64,000 nucleotides of DNA from Thiobacillus sp. (GCA_024235835.1 JACKLQ010000003.1:227943-291942); one strand, 5' to 3'. Shown: positions 8,455 through 18,414, counted from the stretch's first letter. Notes: a model not told the origin generated them from the letters alone. Program-made: numbers and translations.

Positions 8455-8629
8455 ACCCCGAACTGCTTTCCCTGCTCCGGGATGTCATTCCGGCGAGCAG
8501 GGGCCCCTGGTTGCGAAGATTTACTTGGCGTGCATCCACAGCCACTGAGCCCAAACGATTTTCGAGCACAGAAAACTGGTAAAAGGGCAGGAGCCGATAT
8601 TGGCAGCGTTGTGATCAACTGAGGCCACC

Positions 8630-9334
8630 ATGAAACCTGTCGCCATCTTCCGCCACGCGCCCACCGAGGGAGCTGGACATTTCGTCACCTTCCTGGAAGC
8701 CAGGGGCATACCCTGGCAACTCATTGCCATCGATGGAGGCGAACCTGTCCCATCCACGCCGGAACAATTCGGCGGACTGGTGTTCATGGGGGGGCCCATG
8801 AGCGTCAACGACGACCTGCCCTGGATACCCCCCGAAATGTCCCTGATTCGTCATGCCGTGGACCTGGACATCCCCGTGCTGGGACATTGCCTTGGGGGGC
8901 AGCTCATGGCCAAGGCCCTGGGCGGCCAGGTCTCGCGCAACCCCATCAAGGAGATCGGCTGGGGCCGGGTGGCACGGTCGGATACCCCCGAAGCCAGCCG
9001 GTGGCTGGGCGACCTGGAAGCGTTCGACGCCTTCCACTGGCACGGCGAGACCTTTTCGATTCCCCCTGGAGCCACCCGCATCCTGGGCAACGCCAACTGC
9101 ACCAACCAGGCCTTCGTGCTGGGCCCCCACCTGGCCATGCAATGCCACGTGGAAATGACCGAAGCCATGATCCACTCCTGGTGCGAGGTGGGCGCGGAGG
9201 AGATCGCGGCATCCGACAGCCCCGCCGTGCAGACCCCAACCCAGATCCTGGCCCTCAGCGCCGGCCGCCTGCCCCAACTCCATGCCGCCGCTGAAACCCT
9301 CTATGCCCACTGGCTGGCCGGCCTGCGCAGCTGA
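8630..9334 (+). CDS. Class I glutamine amidotransferase-like protein
   Basis: A 234-aa protein of the GATase1 family, related to the amidotransferase domain of GMP synthase. The nucleophile elbow GHCLGGQL supplies the Cys (near residue 87), and the His-Glu part of the triad is in CHVEMTE (about residue 173). The oxyanion-strand motif FMGGPMSVND is at about 45-54. There is no synthetase partner in the neighbourhood, so the acceptor substrate is unknown. A likely alternative role is gamma-glutamyl hydrolysis. It stands alone, followed after 6 bases by a small gene. Confidence 0.85.
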   Translation: MKPVAIFRHAPTEGAGHFVTFLEARGIPWQLIAIDGGEPVPSTPEQFGGLVFMGGPMSVNDDLPWIPPEMSLIRHAVDLDIPVLGHCLGGQLMAKALGGQVSRNPIKEIGWGRVARSDTPEASRWLGDLEAFDAFHWHGETFSIPPGATRILGNANCTNQAFVLGPHLAMQCHVEMTEAMIHSWCEVGAEEIAASDSPAVQTPTQILALSAGRLPQLHAAAETLYAHWLAGLRS

Positions 9335-9340
9335 AGCCCC

Positions 9341-9601
9341 ATGCCCCACGTCATCGCCCTGCCCCACCTGCGCACACTGGTGGGGCTGCGTGTAAGGCAC
9401 CTGGGACAGGCTTGCGTGATCGTGGAAGTCCTGGATGAGCCGCCGTCCCTGGTCCTGCAGCCCGAGGTTCGGCCCAGCCTGATGGCGGACCATCTGGGAC
9501 GTCCCTTCGAATACGGCTTTGCAACCTACACCCTGCCTGTGCTCACCGATGACCGCATCGACCTGAACGCCGCCCTTCTGGACCTGGAAATCCTGGATTG
9601 A
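9341..9601 (+). CDS. Conserved small protein of unknown function
   Basis: An 86-aa soluble protein with no recognised domain. It is beta-rich by eye and acidic at the C-terminus. It starts 6 bases after the amidotransferase-like gene and so is probably co-transcribed with it. No signal peptide or membrane segment is seen. Confidence 0.6.
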   Translation: MPHVIALPHLRTLVGLRVRHLGQACVIVEVLDEPPSLVLQPEVRPSLMADHLGRPFEYGFATYTLPVLTDDRIDLNAALLDLEILD

Positions 9602-9659
9602 GGAGATACCCAGGCAGCCAAATTGACTCCCCCGCCGGGGGCGAGCAGAGTAGCGGCCC

Positions 9660-11213
9660 ATGAAGCGACCCTCCGCCCTGGTCCCCGTCATCGCAGGCTT
9701 CAGCATCATGCTGATCCTCATGGCGGGCGTAACAGCCATCGGCGTCACTTATATCCGCATTCTCAGCAACCAGCTGACGGCCATTGTCGCGGAGAGGAAC
9801 CAGAAAGCCGAACTGGCCACGACCATGCGCGCCGTGCATGAAGCCCGCTATCAGTCCCTCATGCTGGCCAGCAACATGGCTGATCCCTTCCTGCGGGACG
9901 AGGAAATCCTGCGTTTCTCCCGCATGGCCATGGAATTCATCCAGGCCAGGGACCAATTCCTCTCCCTGCCCCTGGACGAATCCGAATTCTCCTTGTGGAC
10001 CCGTATCCGCCAAGAGGTGCGGGCCGTCGAGGCCATCGCCGAGCAGATCATAGCCCTGTCACAGGAAGACAGGCTCAACGAGGCCAGGAATCTCGTCCGT
10101 CGAAACATGCTGCCGACCCAGGAATCCATGATGCGGGAATGGACTGGACTGGTGGCCATGCAGCGGGCCAAGAACCAGGCCGCCATGGACGAGGCCCGCC
10201 AGGCCAGCGCCAGGGCCCGCCACCTCACCGTGGCCCTCTCGGCGGGCGCCTTCGCTGTAGGCCTGGTCATCGCGGTATTCGTCATCCGCCTCAGCCGCCG
10301 GCTAGGGCAGGACTTGTACGAGGAAAAGGAGAGGGCCCAGGTAACCCTCCATGCCATCGGCGACGCGGTGGTGCGGTTCGACGCCGACCAGCGTGTCCGT
10401 TATCTCAATCCCGTCGCCGAGCAGTTGCTGGGCTTCAGCGCGCCCACTGCCCTGGACCAGCCCGTGGGTGACGTATTGCGGCTGCACGGCAAGGGGAACA
10501 GCGACGATCTGAGCAAAGTTTTGGTGGAGGACACCCTGGCGGGCAACCGCGCCAGCCTGCCCGATTCCACATGCCTGCTGTCCGCGCCGGGCCTGGAGTA
10601 TGAAGTGGAAGGCAGCTGCGCCCCCATCCACACCACTGAAGGGGAAATCATGGGCGGGGTGCTGGTGCTGCGGGACGTGACCGAGGCCAGGGAGATGCAT
10701 CGCAGGCTGCTGTGGCAGGCGGACCACGACAGCCTCACCAGCCTCATGAATCGCCGCGCCTTCGAGGAAAGGCTGGCCCGCATCCTGGGAAGCAAGCGTT
10801 CCGGCGATTTCCCCCTGTCCATCCTTTATATCGACCTGGATCATTTCAAGCCGGTGAACGACACGGGGGGCCATGCAGCGGGCGACGAACTGTTGCGACA
10901 ACTGGCCAACCTCATGCAGTCCCGCATTCGTGACTCGGACTTCCTGGCGCGCATGGGTGGTGACGAGTTCGCCATCGTGCTCAACGCCTGCCCGGACACC
11001 AAGGCCGAGCAGATTGCCGAGGACATCCGGGACAGCATCGCCAAGCACAGGTTCGAGTGGCAGGGCAGGACTTTCCCGGCAGGCGCCAGCATGGGCGTGG
11101 TGCATGTCCCCCCCCACTGGTCCACCCTGGACGAATGTTTGGCGGCTGCAGATGCAGCATGCTACAAAGCCAAGCAGCAAGGCCGCGACAACATCGTTGT
11201 GCATCAGCACTGA
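9660..11213 (+). CDS. Membrane-bound PAS-GGDEF diguanylate cyclase
   Basis: A 517-aa inner-membrane sensor that should make c-di-GMP. One transmembrane helix lies at about residues 8-30 and a second at about 189-212, with a periplasmic four-helix-type sensor between them. A PAS domain follows (about 222-345). The GGDEF motif is intact at 433-437, and an RDSD inhibitory-site motif lies exactly five residues before it, so product inhibition is expected. The signal is unknown. Confidence 0.92.
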   Translation: MKRPSALVPVIAGFSIMLILMAGVTAIGVTYIRILSNQLTAIVAERNQKAELATTMRAVHEARYQSLMLASNMADPFLRDEEILRFSRMAMEFIQARDQFLSLPLDESEFSLWTRIRQEVRAVEAIAEQIIALSQEDRLNEARNLVRRNMLPTQESMMREWTGLVAMQRAKNQAAMDEARQASARARHLTVALSAGAFAVGLVIAVFVIRLSRRLGQDLYEEKERAQVTLHAIGDAVVRFDADQRVRYLNPVAEQLLGFSAPTALDQPVGDVLRLHGKGNSDDLSKVLVEDTLAGNRASLPDSTCLLSAPGLEYEVEGSCAPIHTTEGEIMGGVLVLRDVTEAREMHRRLLWQADHDSLTSLMNRRAFEERLARILGSKRSGDFPLSILYIDLDHFKPVNDTGGHAAGDELLRQLANLMQSRIRDSDFLARMGGDEFAIVLNACPDTKAEQIAEDIRDSIAKHRFEWQGRTFPAGASMGVVHVPPHWSTLDECLAAADAACYKAKQQGRDNIVVHQH

Positions 11214-11227
11214 TCAAAGGGGGCGCC

Positions 11228-11725
11228 ATGAGTCGGATGCAGCTCCAGCAGTTGAAAGCCCAGGCCCGGAGCGTCCTGGCCGGGCTGGATTTCCTGGGTG
11301 GCTGGCTCCCCCCCCTGGCCCTGCGCCTGCTGCTGGCATTTGAGTTCTGGACCTCCGGCGTGGAGAAACTCCAGGGCAGCAACTGGTTCAGTGAAATCCA
11401 GGACCGCTTTCCCTTTCCCCTCAACCTCGTCCCCACGGAAATAAGCTGGCACCTGGCCACCTGGTTCGAGCTCATCGGCCCCTTGGCCCTGGTGCTGGGC
11501 CTGGCCACCCGTTTCTTTGCCGTGTCCCTGTCCATCCTGACGGTCGTTGCCATCATTTCGGTGCATGCCGGATTGGGCTACAACGTCTGCGACTCCGGAT
11601 GGAAGCTGCCTGTCATCTACATGGTCATGTTCCTGCCCCTCATTTTTTCCGGGCCGGGCAAACTTAGCCTGGACCACTGGATCCGGCTCAAGCACATGGG
11701 CGGCGAACGCCGACTCTGGTCATGA
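11228..11725 (+). CDS. DoxX family membrane protein
   Basis: A 165-aa protein with about four transmembrane segments (roughly residues 27-45, 73-95, 97-113 and 124-142) in the DoxX pattern. DoxX-like proteins are linked to thiosulfate:quinone oxidoreductase and to redox stress membrane complexes, but the family is broad. The ATG at 11228 follows a GGGGGC stretch; longer starts would run into the previous gene. It overlaps glk by 4 bp, suggesting coupling. Confidence 0.8.
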   Translation: MSRMQLQQLKAQARSVLAGLDFLGGWLPPLALRLLLAFEFWTSGVEKLQGSNWFSEIQDRFPFPLNLVPTEISWHLATWFELIGPLALVLGLATRFFAVSLSILTVVAIISVHAGLGYNVCDSGWKLPVIYMVMFLPLIFSGPGKLSLDHWIRLKHMGGERRLWS

Positions 11726-12714
11726 ACATCCTGGTGGGAGACGTGGGCGGCACCCATTGCCGCCTTGCCATGGCCCGCGTCAGCGGTACAAAGGTGACCC
11801 TTTCCGATATACGGCATTTCAGGAATGAGGAGTTCACCGGCCTCGCGGTCATTCTTGCGCAGTACCTGGGGCAAGCATCACCACTGGAAGTCGCCTGTCT
11901 GGCCGTGGCGGGCCCCACCGACGGGCGCCATGTCCAATTCACCAACCTGTCCTGGCATATCGATGCAGCGTCCCTGGAAAAGGGCCTGGGATTGAAGCAC
12001 GTGGGCCTCGTCAATGATTTCAGTGCCGTAGGCTGGGGCCTGAATGCCCTGGGGAGCCAAGACCTGACCACGCTGCAGGAAGGCATCCCTGGCACGGAAG
12101 GCGTGAAGGCCGCCGTGGGCGCCGGCACGGGTCTTGGCGTCAGCATCGGCATCCCCCGCGACGGCCTTCATCACCCCATTCCCACGGAAGGCGGGCACAT
12201 CGGCTTTGCCCCCTTGAACCCAGAGCAGGACCGCCTGCTGGATTTCCTCCGCAGCCACTATGGCAGGGTGTCCGTGGAACGGCTCCTCTCAGGTCCGGGC
12301 ATCATCGATCTTTATCGCTTCTGTGCAGGGGAGGCTGGCCAAAACGGATTTGGTGTCCTGGATGAACCCATTCCCGCCCAGGCCATCAGCGTGTCGGCCC
12401 AGTCCGGACAGGATGCTGCCGCCGTCCATGCCATGAAGCTATTCGCAGCCATCTATGGACAGGTGGCGGGTGACATCGCCCTGTTGACCCAGGCAAGGGG
12501 CGGCATCTACCTGGCTGGCGGCATTCCCCCCAAGATCCTGCCCCTGTTGCGTGGACCCGAGTTTCTCGCGGGGTTTCATGCCAAGGGGCGCTTCAGCGAT
12601 TGGATGCACACGGTGCCCGTGGCCGTGGTGCTGGATGACGCGATCGGTCTGCGTGGCGCGGCGGTGGCGGCAATCCAGCCCCGGTCAGAGGGCCAGGCAA
12701 ACACGCAGGGCTAG
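11722..12714 (+). CDS. glk: Glucokinase
   Basis: A 330-aa ROK-independent (E. coli Glk-type) glucokinase that phosphorylates glucose with ATP. The phosphate-binding motif GDVGGTHCR is at residues 5-13, the adenosine-side motif GAGTGLGV near 133-140, and the glucose-contact motif EGGHIGFAP near 155-163. Length matches the family. The start is coupled to the DoxX gene by an ATGA overlap. Confidence 0.92.
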   Translation: MNILVGDVGGTHCRLAMARVSGTKVTLSDIRHFRNEEFTGLAVILAQYLGQASPLEVACLAVAGPTDGRHVQFTNLSWHIDAASLEKGLGLKHVGLVNDFSAVGWGLNALGSQDLTTLQEGIPGTEGVKAAVGAGTGLGVSIGIPRDGLHHPIPTEGGHIGFAPLNPEQDRLLDFLRSHYGRVSVERLLSGPGIIDLYRFCAGEAGQNGFGVLDEPIPAQAISVSAQSGQDAAAVHAMKLFAAIYGQVAGDIALLTQARGGIYLAGGIPPKILPLLRGPEFLAGFHAKGRFSDWMHTVPVAVVLDDAIGLRGAAVAAIQPRSEGQANTQG

Positions 12715-13177
12715 TTCCCGGCGCCCAGGCCACAGAAGCGAGCGGCGTACCGGAAGCCGGCACCACTGCCCACACGGTAATTCCCTGGCCCCCCCACGGC
12801 GGCGCCAGCAGCACACGGAAGCACTCCTTCCCCAGAACCAGGTTCGCCCGACGCGACGTACCAATCATGTCTTGGCTTCCAAGACCATGGTGTCTATATT
12901 GTTTTGTAGAAAACCTGTCCGTAGAGGGCCTGGCCATCGACGGGGACCGCACAGGTAATGGGCTCCCAATGGCAAATACATGAACCCGCTCGCGAAACCC
13001 GTCACGACGATGTCAGGCCGACATTCATTTTTGTACCCCCTTCACAAGTACAAGCGATTGCATGCCAGGGCAGGCCGGAAACCAGAAATGTCATTTGCAA
13101 CCAGAGTCACGAAATAAATGAGAAAGCGGCACCACTTCAATCATCGAATTCGAGCAATCATTCATAAGGAATGCATC
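12715..13177. other. Intergenic stretch with no convincing gene
   Basis: About 460 bases between glk and the next gene. A 119-aa minus-strand ORF overlaps it and the glk 3' end, but it looks like a composition artefact (Pro/Arg-rich, no motif). GC content drops sharply from about 12,890 onward, and base use stays low-GC into the following genes. This marks a change of sequence origin. Confidence 0.5.
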
Positions 13178-13855
13178 ATGCCCCAGCAGTCAAAAACAAA
13201 CACCTGGCTATTACCATCGAAATCCATTGGGCATGTGCGTACATTTACGAGCCGTATTGCACTAATACTTCTATTCGCCACGACTTCCGCGATGGCGGCC
13301 GATTATCTTTGTCATTATCAGGACAAGCCATTCAGGCTGGCGGAAGGGCATTTTTCATTAGGCATCGACGGTACGGGCGTTGAAGTGGGCAACAGGGGCG
13401 GTTATTACAAACCCAAAGGTCATTACTACAACAGATTCCAGGCGCAGGTTCCCAAAGGCAACAAGTTGTCAGTCAAGGCAAAGTCCAGGAATTTCCCCCC
13501 CCTTATCTGGATCATCGACGATAAGGATAGACGCCACTACAGCAAAGACCTTGGCAGAACTTCATCCGGGTGGGTTTCGGAAGTCACCTTCGATTACAGC
13601 GCCCACGACTCGGGAGGCCAGACCAAAGCCGTTGATGTCTTTGTTTCGCCCAACCAGGATCATCAGCCACAACAATGGCGCGGTACGACCGTATACATCT
13701 CGGCCAATCTGCATAAGGAACAATGCCATTACTTCGACAAACCGAAACCGCGGCCCCCAATCAATCCCCCCATGCCTGATTTCAACCCTTGCCCGCCGGG
13801 GCAGAGACCAGTACCGGGCACTGGAATGCTGGGCAGCGAATTGCAATGTATGTAG
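13178..13855 (+). CDS. Exported protein of unknown function
   Basis: A 225-aa protein with a long signal peptide (about residues 1-41, cleavage after SAMA). I do not recognise the mature part. It is Gly/Lys/Tyr-rich with one Cys near the mature N-terminus and others late. A Pro-rich tail (PKPRPPINPPMPDFNPCPPG) follows and resembles a cell-envelope linker. A ribosome-binding site (AAGGA) lies 7 bases before ATG 13178. It is lower in GC than the host genes. Confidence 0.65.
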   Translation: MPQQSKTNTWLLPSKSIGHVRTFTSRIALILLFATTSAMAADYLCHYQDKPFRLAEGHFSLGIDGTGVEVGNRGGYYKPKGHYYNRFQAQVPKGNKLSVKAKSRNFPPLIWIIDDKDRRHYSKDLGRTSSGWVSEVTFDYSAHDSGGQTKAVDVFVSPNQDHQPQQWRGTTVYISANLHKEQCHYFDKPKPRPPINPPMPDFNPCPPGQRPVPGTGMLGSELQCM

Positions 13856-14037
13856 TTAATTGTGTAGGCACTTGGAAAATGTTTTCCGCATTGGGAATAG
13901 GTTAAACCCAGCGTGATTTACAAGATATCTGCGGAAGGTTGCGTGCATCGAACAGAACCATCGGCACAACCCTGAAAATTCCAGCCATTATCTTCGTTCT
14001 GTTTTGCCAGTATTATAGATTTTATTCAGGATACGGA

Positions 14038-16248
14038 ATGAACATTGACGGATTTTTTCAACGAAAGCCGGGTGGCTTGTATTTTGGAAGCCGTCTTTCC
14101 ATATTGGCTGCGATATTTGTCGCATTGGCTGCAATAATTTCCTCAGGAAATGCCTCGGCCCAACAGGAGGTCGAAATTTCTTGCGGCTACCAAGACCCCA
14201 GAAGTTCGTCTCTATGGCACAACTTCGAAGCCTTCGTTAATCGGGAATATTTGTCAGGCCCGGTACCAGACGACTTTGGTCTCGATGACTATGCTCATGA
14301 TGCATGGTTTCTGAAGCGCCGGGCATTGGCCTATGGACATGGCTTGCATCGCGCCGAACTCGCCGCCGCCGACGATTTTGGATATATGGAAGCGGTAGCT
14401 TGTCTGCACCTCGGCGTCGACCAGATCTTTGGGTTGGAAATGGCCAGAAACCCGTGGCAAGAGCACGACCGTGTCCACAAACTCCGTAAGGCCGCGGCCA
14501 GGGGCAAAGAGAACGCTTTGGTCGAGCAATACACGGGCGTCAAGACCGTCAGACCGGCCTACGAGGTGCTTGGCATCACGCCTTCCAAACCGTCTTCGCG
14601 GCACAGCCTGCCTGCCAAATCACCCGCCCAGCAAGTCCAGGACGGCCAGTACTGCGCCACCATCAAGGCCGACACCGACTGGCAGGCCGTGGCCATCCCC
14701 AAAGGGTTCAACGGCGTCATCCAGGTAGAAGGCAGTTGGAACGTGCACGACACCCACGCAACCGTGGGCCCCGAGGGCTATAGCGGCAGCCTGGGCGACC
14801 GCATGGATCGCCAATACCCCCATGCAAAGCACCACCGGGGCCTACCGTTCGCTGCGCTGCTGATGCGAAACGGGAGCCATGGCCCGGTCTCCTGGGTCAG
14901 GGTCAGGAAACACATGGGCATCGCCACCGGCCCCGATTTCCAGTTCCGCATCAACGAACAGGATGACGCGCTGGCGGACAACAAAGGCGCCCTGACCGTC
15001 TGCATGAGTGTGGGGCAGCACGGAATAGGAGGCAACGCCAAACCCAATCCGACGCCGGTCCCGGTTAGTGCGGCAAGCTGCTTTCTTTCCTACGAAGATT
15101 GGAGCATTTCCGAGGCAGACCGCCTGACCACCCGTGCCGAGCGCATGGAAAGAGGCGTGGAAACTTGCTACAGCACCGAGGACCACCGGAAATGCAGGCA
15201 GGCCGCCGATCTCGCCCACTCAGCCTTGGTGCATATCACGCAATGGTTCGCGCGCACCCGTGATATCGATGGCCATTGCCTGCTTTGCGATCTGACTGAA
15301 GTCAGTCCCAAGCCCTCCGCAATTGGCGCCAGGCTTGACGAGTTGTCCTACAAACTGTTCCGCAAAGGCTTGGGTTCTAACATCGGCAGCGGTTGGGGTG
15401 GCCAGTATGCCGATTTCGAAAAGGAAGACTTGTGCGTACTGAACAAGCCCAGAAAGGGAGGCTTGTCCATCAGCCCCGTGGCCAAGGACGATTGCCCGAA
15501 GCACTGTGCCGATGCCGCACCCAACTGCAAATACGCCTACTACAACGATAAGACCCGCACCTGCAGCTGGGACGATGACCAGTCCACGCCGAACCTGACC
15601 GCACTTAAGAGCGGTGATATCTGGGACGGGGCCAAGAGACGCTGGCTAGGCCATGCCGGCAACGCATCGTTATCAGGGAATCGGGTTTTCGTCCTGGACA
15701 AAGTCGTGTTCAGCAAGTACCAGACGCCTACCGATATCTGTGGGGCAACGATGACCTGCAAACATGAGAAACGCGCCCTTCCCGGCAACAGAACCTTAGG
15801 CGGTACGGAAACCGAGGACTACTACTCCATTTCCGAGGGCTCGGCGTCCTTCAGGTTCAAGGAGAGTTTCCGAACCGGTGGCCAGTCACTGTCCAATTAT
15901 TCCGCCCAGTTCACCTTCGAGGCGCCGCCGCCCAGAATCCGCCCGGGAGAAACCCTGCGACTGAGAACCCAGGGAAATATCATCGGGTTCATCGACGGAA
16001 GAGGTTACACACGGAGTTTCGCCTATTACATCAAGCGGGGCGGACAAAACAGCTATTTCGACAAGACGCAGGTCGCTCTCGGGACGGGTGAACTGCCCCT
16101 CCAGGGAAACAGACGAAATGGCCAGTTGAGCAAGTCCTCCACGACAGCGATCACCATCCCCGCCAGTGCCCGCAAGGAGTTGATCATCGGCGGCAAGTTC
16201 GGCCCTGACCCCGGGTTGTATGTCGATTGGATCTACAAGGAACAATGA
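14038..16248 (+). CDS. Large exported Cys-rich protein with PAN/apple-like segment
   Basis: A 736-aa secreted protein with a signal peptide (cleavage near residue 41, ASA-QQ). It is not a recognised family overall. Near residues 482-525 the spacing of Cys in CPKHCADAAPNCKYAYY and CSWDDD resembles PAN/apple domains, which bind protein or carbohydrate. Repeated Gly/Ser-rich beta segments surround it. I chose ATG 14038, with GGA upstream; an earlier in-frame start would place an odd hydrophobic stretch first. It probably forms a unit with the exported protein before it. Confidence 0.65.
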   Translation: MNIDGFFQRKPGGLYFGSRLSILAAIFVALAAIISSGNASAQQEVEISCGYQDPRSSSLWHNFEAFVNREYLSGPVPDDFGLDDYAHDAWFLKRRALAYGHGLHRAELAAADDFGYMEAVACLHLGVDQIFGLEMARNPWQEHDRVHKLRKAAARGKENALVEQYTGVKTVRPAYEVLGITPSKPSSRHSLPAKSPAQQVQDGQYCATIKADTDWQAVAIPKGFNGVIQVEGSWNVHDTHATVGPEGYSGSLGDRMDRQYPHAKHHRGLPFAALLMRNGSHGPVSWVRVRKHMGIATGPDFQFRINEQDDALADNKGALTVCMSVGQHGIGGNAKPNPTPVPVSAASCFLSYEDWSISEADRLTTRAERMERGVETCYSTEDHRKCRQAADLAHSALVHITQWFARTRDIDGHCLLCDLTEVSPKPSAIGARLDELSYKLFRKGLGSNIGSGWGGQYADFEKEDLCVLNKPRKGGLSISPVAKDDCPKHCADAAPNCKYAYYNDKTRTCSWDDDQSTPNLTALKSGDIWDGAKRRWLGHAGNASLSGNRVFVLDKVVFSKYQTPTDICGATMTCKHEKRALPGNRTLGGTETEDYYSISEGSASFRFKESFRTGGQSLSNYSAQFTFEAPPPRIRPGETLRLRTQGNIIGFIDGRGYTRSFAYYIKRGGQNSYFDKTQVALGTGELPLQGNRRNGQLSKSSTTAITIPASARKELIIGGKFGPDPGLYVDWIYKEQ

Positions 16249-16258
16249 GCGCCAGCGC

Positions 16259-16651
16259 ATGATCCCTGCTTCTCCTACCTTTTCACCCGCGCCAGGCCAA
16301 GTCGGCACTCCCCCGGATCGCAGTCATGCCGTGCTGGCCGCAATCTGGCTGCTGGTGACGCTGCCCTTGGCATGGCTGGCGGCCTGGGAGATGGAAGTAA
16401 CGGTCAATTCCCTCAGCGTCGCAGGCAAGGGCAGCTCCCTGCCCATGCTGACAAACTGGTATCGGGACCTGGGCACCATCGGCATCTACCTGACAGCGGC
16501 AGCACCCGGCGCGCTGATGCTGGCCCTGCACCCGCTGCGCTCCCGGCGCATCGTGACGGTGACGCTGACCCTCGCCGTCGCCGCAAGCATCCACTTCGTG
16601 TTTCTGGGCCTGCTGGCCGCTTTGCTCGCCTTCGTGAAGGTGTATTTCTGA
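16259..16651 (+). CDS. Predicted inner-membrane protein
   Basis: A 130-aa protein with three hydrophobic segments (about residues 24-45, 70-88 and 99-125). No family recognised. It begins 10 bases after the large exported protein and is followed by another small membrane protein, so the group may work together at the envelope. Confidence 0.6.
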   Translation: MIPASPTFSPAPGQVGTPPDRSHAVLAAIWLLVTLPLAWLAAWEMEVTVNSLSVAGKGSSLPMLTNWYRDLGTIGIYLTAAAPGALMLALHPLRSRRIVTVTLTLAVAASIHFVFLGLLAALLAFVKVYF

Positions 16652-16668
16652 TTCCTGCCCTTGTCCCC

Positions 16669-17070
16669 ATGGCCATGCTCCCGCACAAACGCCTTACCAC
16701 TCTAGTCGTCTGCCTTTGGTATGCGCTGCTGGGCATCTTGTTCTTCATCGTGCGCCCGGAACTGGCCTACAGCTACGGGCACTGGCTCGGCGAGTTCGCG
16801 GGGAACCTGCCCCGTCTTACAGAGCTGCTGAGCCTGCCGGTGCTCGGCCCCGCCTTCAGCACCCCCAGTCAGGATTACGGATTGGTGTTCTGGCTGGCCT
16901 GGGGCTTTCTATTCCTGCCCCCCGCCTTGACACTCCGCCGATTGTGGCGGGCGGGGGACAAAATCGACATGACCACAGGCCTGCTTTGGTCGGCCATCTA
17001 CCTGCTGCTCGCCCTCCTGCTGGGCACCATGGTCGCGTTCGGGCTATGGCTCCCATTCTCGGCGGCCTAG
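16669..17070 (+). CDS. Predicted inner-membrane protein
   Basis: A 133-aa protein with about three membrane segments (residues 9-27, 66-84 and 102-126). It is not recognised. A second ATG two codons in (16675) is an equally good start. Gene spacing (17 bases before, 22 after) suggests one operon from 14038 to 17938. Confidence 0.6.
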   Translation: MAMLPHKRLTTLVVCLWYALLGILFFIVRPELAYSYGHWLGEFAGNLPRLTELLSLPVLGPAFSTPSQDYGLVFWLAWGFLFLPPALTLRRLWRAGDKIDMTTGLLWSAIYLLLALLLGTMVAFGLWLPFSAA

Positions 17071-17092
17071 CGCCCTCGCTGGCGAGCGCATC

Positions 17093-17938
17093 GTGAGTTC
17101 AGATACTCAATTCGGACAGCCCGGTGAAGCAGACCCGGATGCCGCGCAAGGGAGCTACGTCGCCCAGTTGCTGAAAGGCTTCAATCTCGTCATCGCCGAT
17201 GCTTCCTGCGCGGCGATCAGGCAAGCCTTGGAGACATTCTCCACAGCCGCGCTGCTGGACGACTCCCGGCCGGAGGCTTACCTGGGCCTGGCCCTGTGCC
17301 ATACGAATCTGGGCGATCACGGCCGGGGGCTGCGATATTTCGATCTCTGCCTCAGACACGGCTTCGGTCAGGGAACCTACGCAACTCTCCGCCACGAACG
17401 GGACGCTGAAGAGGGAAGCACCCAGACCTATGAAATCGGCATGGACGCGGTGCTGGGCTGGCGGGCCACCTGCCATCTGGAACTAGGCTCGCCAGAAGCT
17501 GCGAAGCGCGAATTGGCAAGCCTGTCGCCCAACCCGCCCCACGAACTGCGCTCGGGCCTGGCGGTGCTGCGCGGCAGGATCATGCTGGCCGAGGGCGACC
17601 TCGCTGGCGCCCAACGCCAGTTGGGCGAAGCTTTGGCCTGGGAGCCCGGGGAACCGGATGCCCATTTCCTGCGCGGTCAGCTCCATGAGTCCCGGGGCGC
17701 TCCCCAGGCAGCATTGCGTGCTTACACCAGGGCCATCAGCCTAGATCCGGAGGAGCCTGACTTCCGCATCGCTCGCGCAGGACTCCTGATGGCTGCCGGA
17801 AGGACCGTGCAGGCTTTGGAAGATCTGGACATCGCCGAATGCCTGCTGCAAGAACAACATCACCAACCCGCGCAACTCGCACGCATTGCCCGCATGCGCG
17901 ATGAATTGGCTGCAAGCCCGCCACACCAGACTCCATGA
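17093..17938 (+). CDS. Tetratricopeptide-repeat protein
   Basis: A 281-aa soluble protein made of TPR-like helical pairs (clear repeats around residues 58-90, 120-150, 165-200 and 205-240, with the A/G-Y-P spacing seen in GEPDAHFLRGQL and LDPEEPDFRIARA). It has no signal peptide. The start is a GTG; no ATG gives the N-terminal repeat. TPR proteins act as protein-protein scaffolds. Its position suggests it serves the preceding membrane and exported proteins. Confidence 0.75.
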   Translation: MSSDTQFGQPGEADPDAAQGSYVAQLLKGFNLVIADASCAAIRQALETFSTAALLDDSRPEAYLGLALCHTNLGDHGRGLRYFDLCLRHGFGQGTYATLRHERDAEEGSTQTYEIGMDAVLGWRATCHLELGSPEAAKRELASLSPNPPHELRSGLAVLRGRIMLAEGDLAGAQRQLGEALAWEPGEPDAHFLRGQLHESRGAPQAALRAYTRAISLDPEEPDFRIARAGLLMAAGRTVQALEDLDIAECLLQEQHHQPAQLARIARMRDELAASPPHQTP

Positions 17939-18051
17939 AGACGGCTTGGGATTCTTCAAGCCTGGGAACCATTTGGCACGTCGGCTGGATTCAAACCCGC
18001 GATACTTCGTTCCAACGTGTTTACGCATGCACAGAATAGGATGCCACGGCC

Positions 18052-18414
18052 ATGCCCACTGAACCCCCCTTCAATCTCATAGACTGGTATGCCAGACAGC
18101 CCAGGTGCACAAAGGTATCGATCGGGTGTTCCATGTTGGCATCTTCGATCGTGTTGTTTACCTGGGGCAGGTACTTCCTGATGCCCACTGGCGCCGTGAT
18201 TGGGTTCGTGGACAGTGGCGCAGTGACCTTGTTGTCCTTCCTGTCAGTGGGGCTCTGCAGTGGGTTATCGTTCTTGCTTGGAGTGGTTCAGCTCATCTTC
18301 ATACCACCACGTCGCGCGGGATGGGTTTGCATAGGGTTCGGATTCGTTCCCATTGGACTCCTCCTCGCAATGATCTGGCTCGTTGAACGTGTGCTGGAAG
18401 TTGCCCTTGAGTAA
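18052..18414 (+). CDS. Small membrane protein of unknown function
   Basis: A 120-aa protein with three to four hydrophobic segments (about residues 22-42, 47-65, 68-86 and 92-113). No family recognised. It stands alone between the TPR gene and the tRNA-Arg remnant. Confidence 0.55.
   Translation: MPTEPPFNLIDWYARQPRCTKVSIGCSMLASSIVLFTWGRYFLMPTGAVIGFVDSGAVTLLSFLSVGLCSGLSFLLGVVQLIFIPPRRAGWVCIGFGFVPIGLLLAMIWLVERVLEVALE

Noticed and set aside
12593..12952. Minus-strand ORF over the glk end and following gap
   Set aside because: Pro/Arg-rich, overlaps a conserved gene and has no ribosome-binding site.
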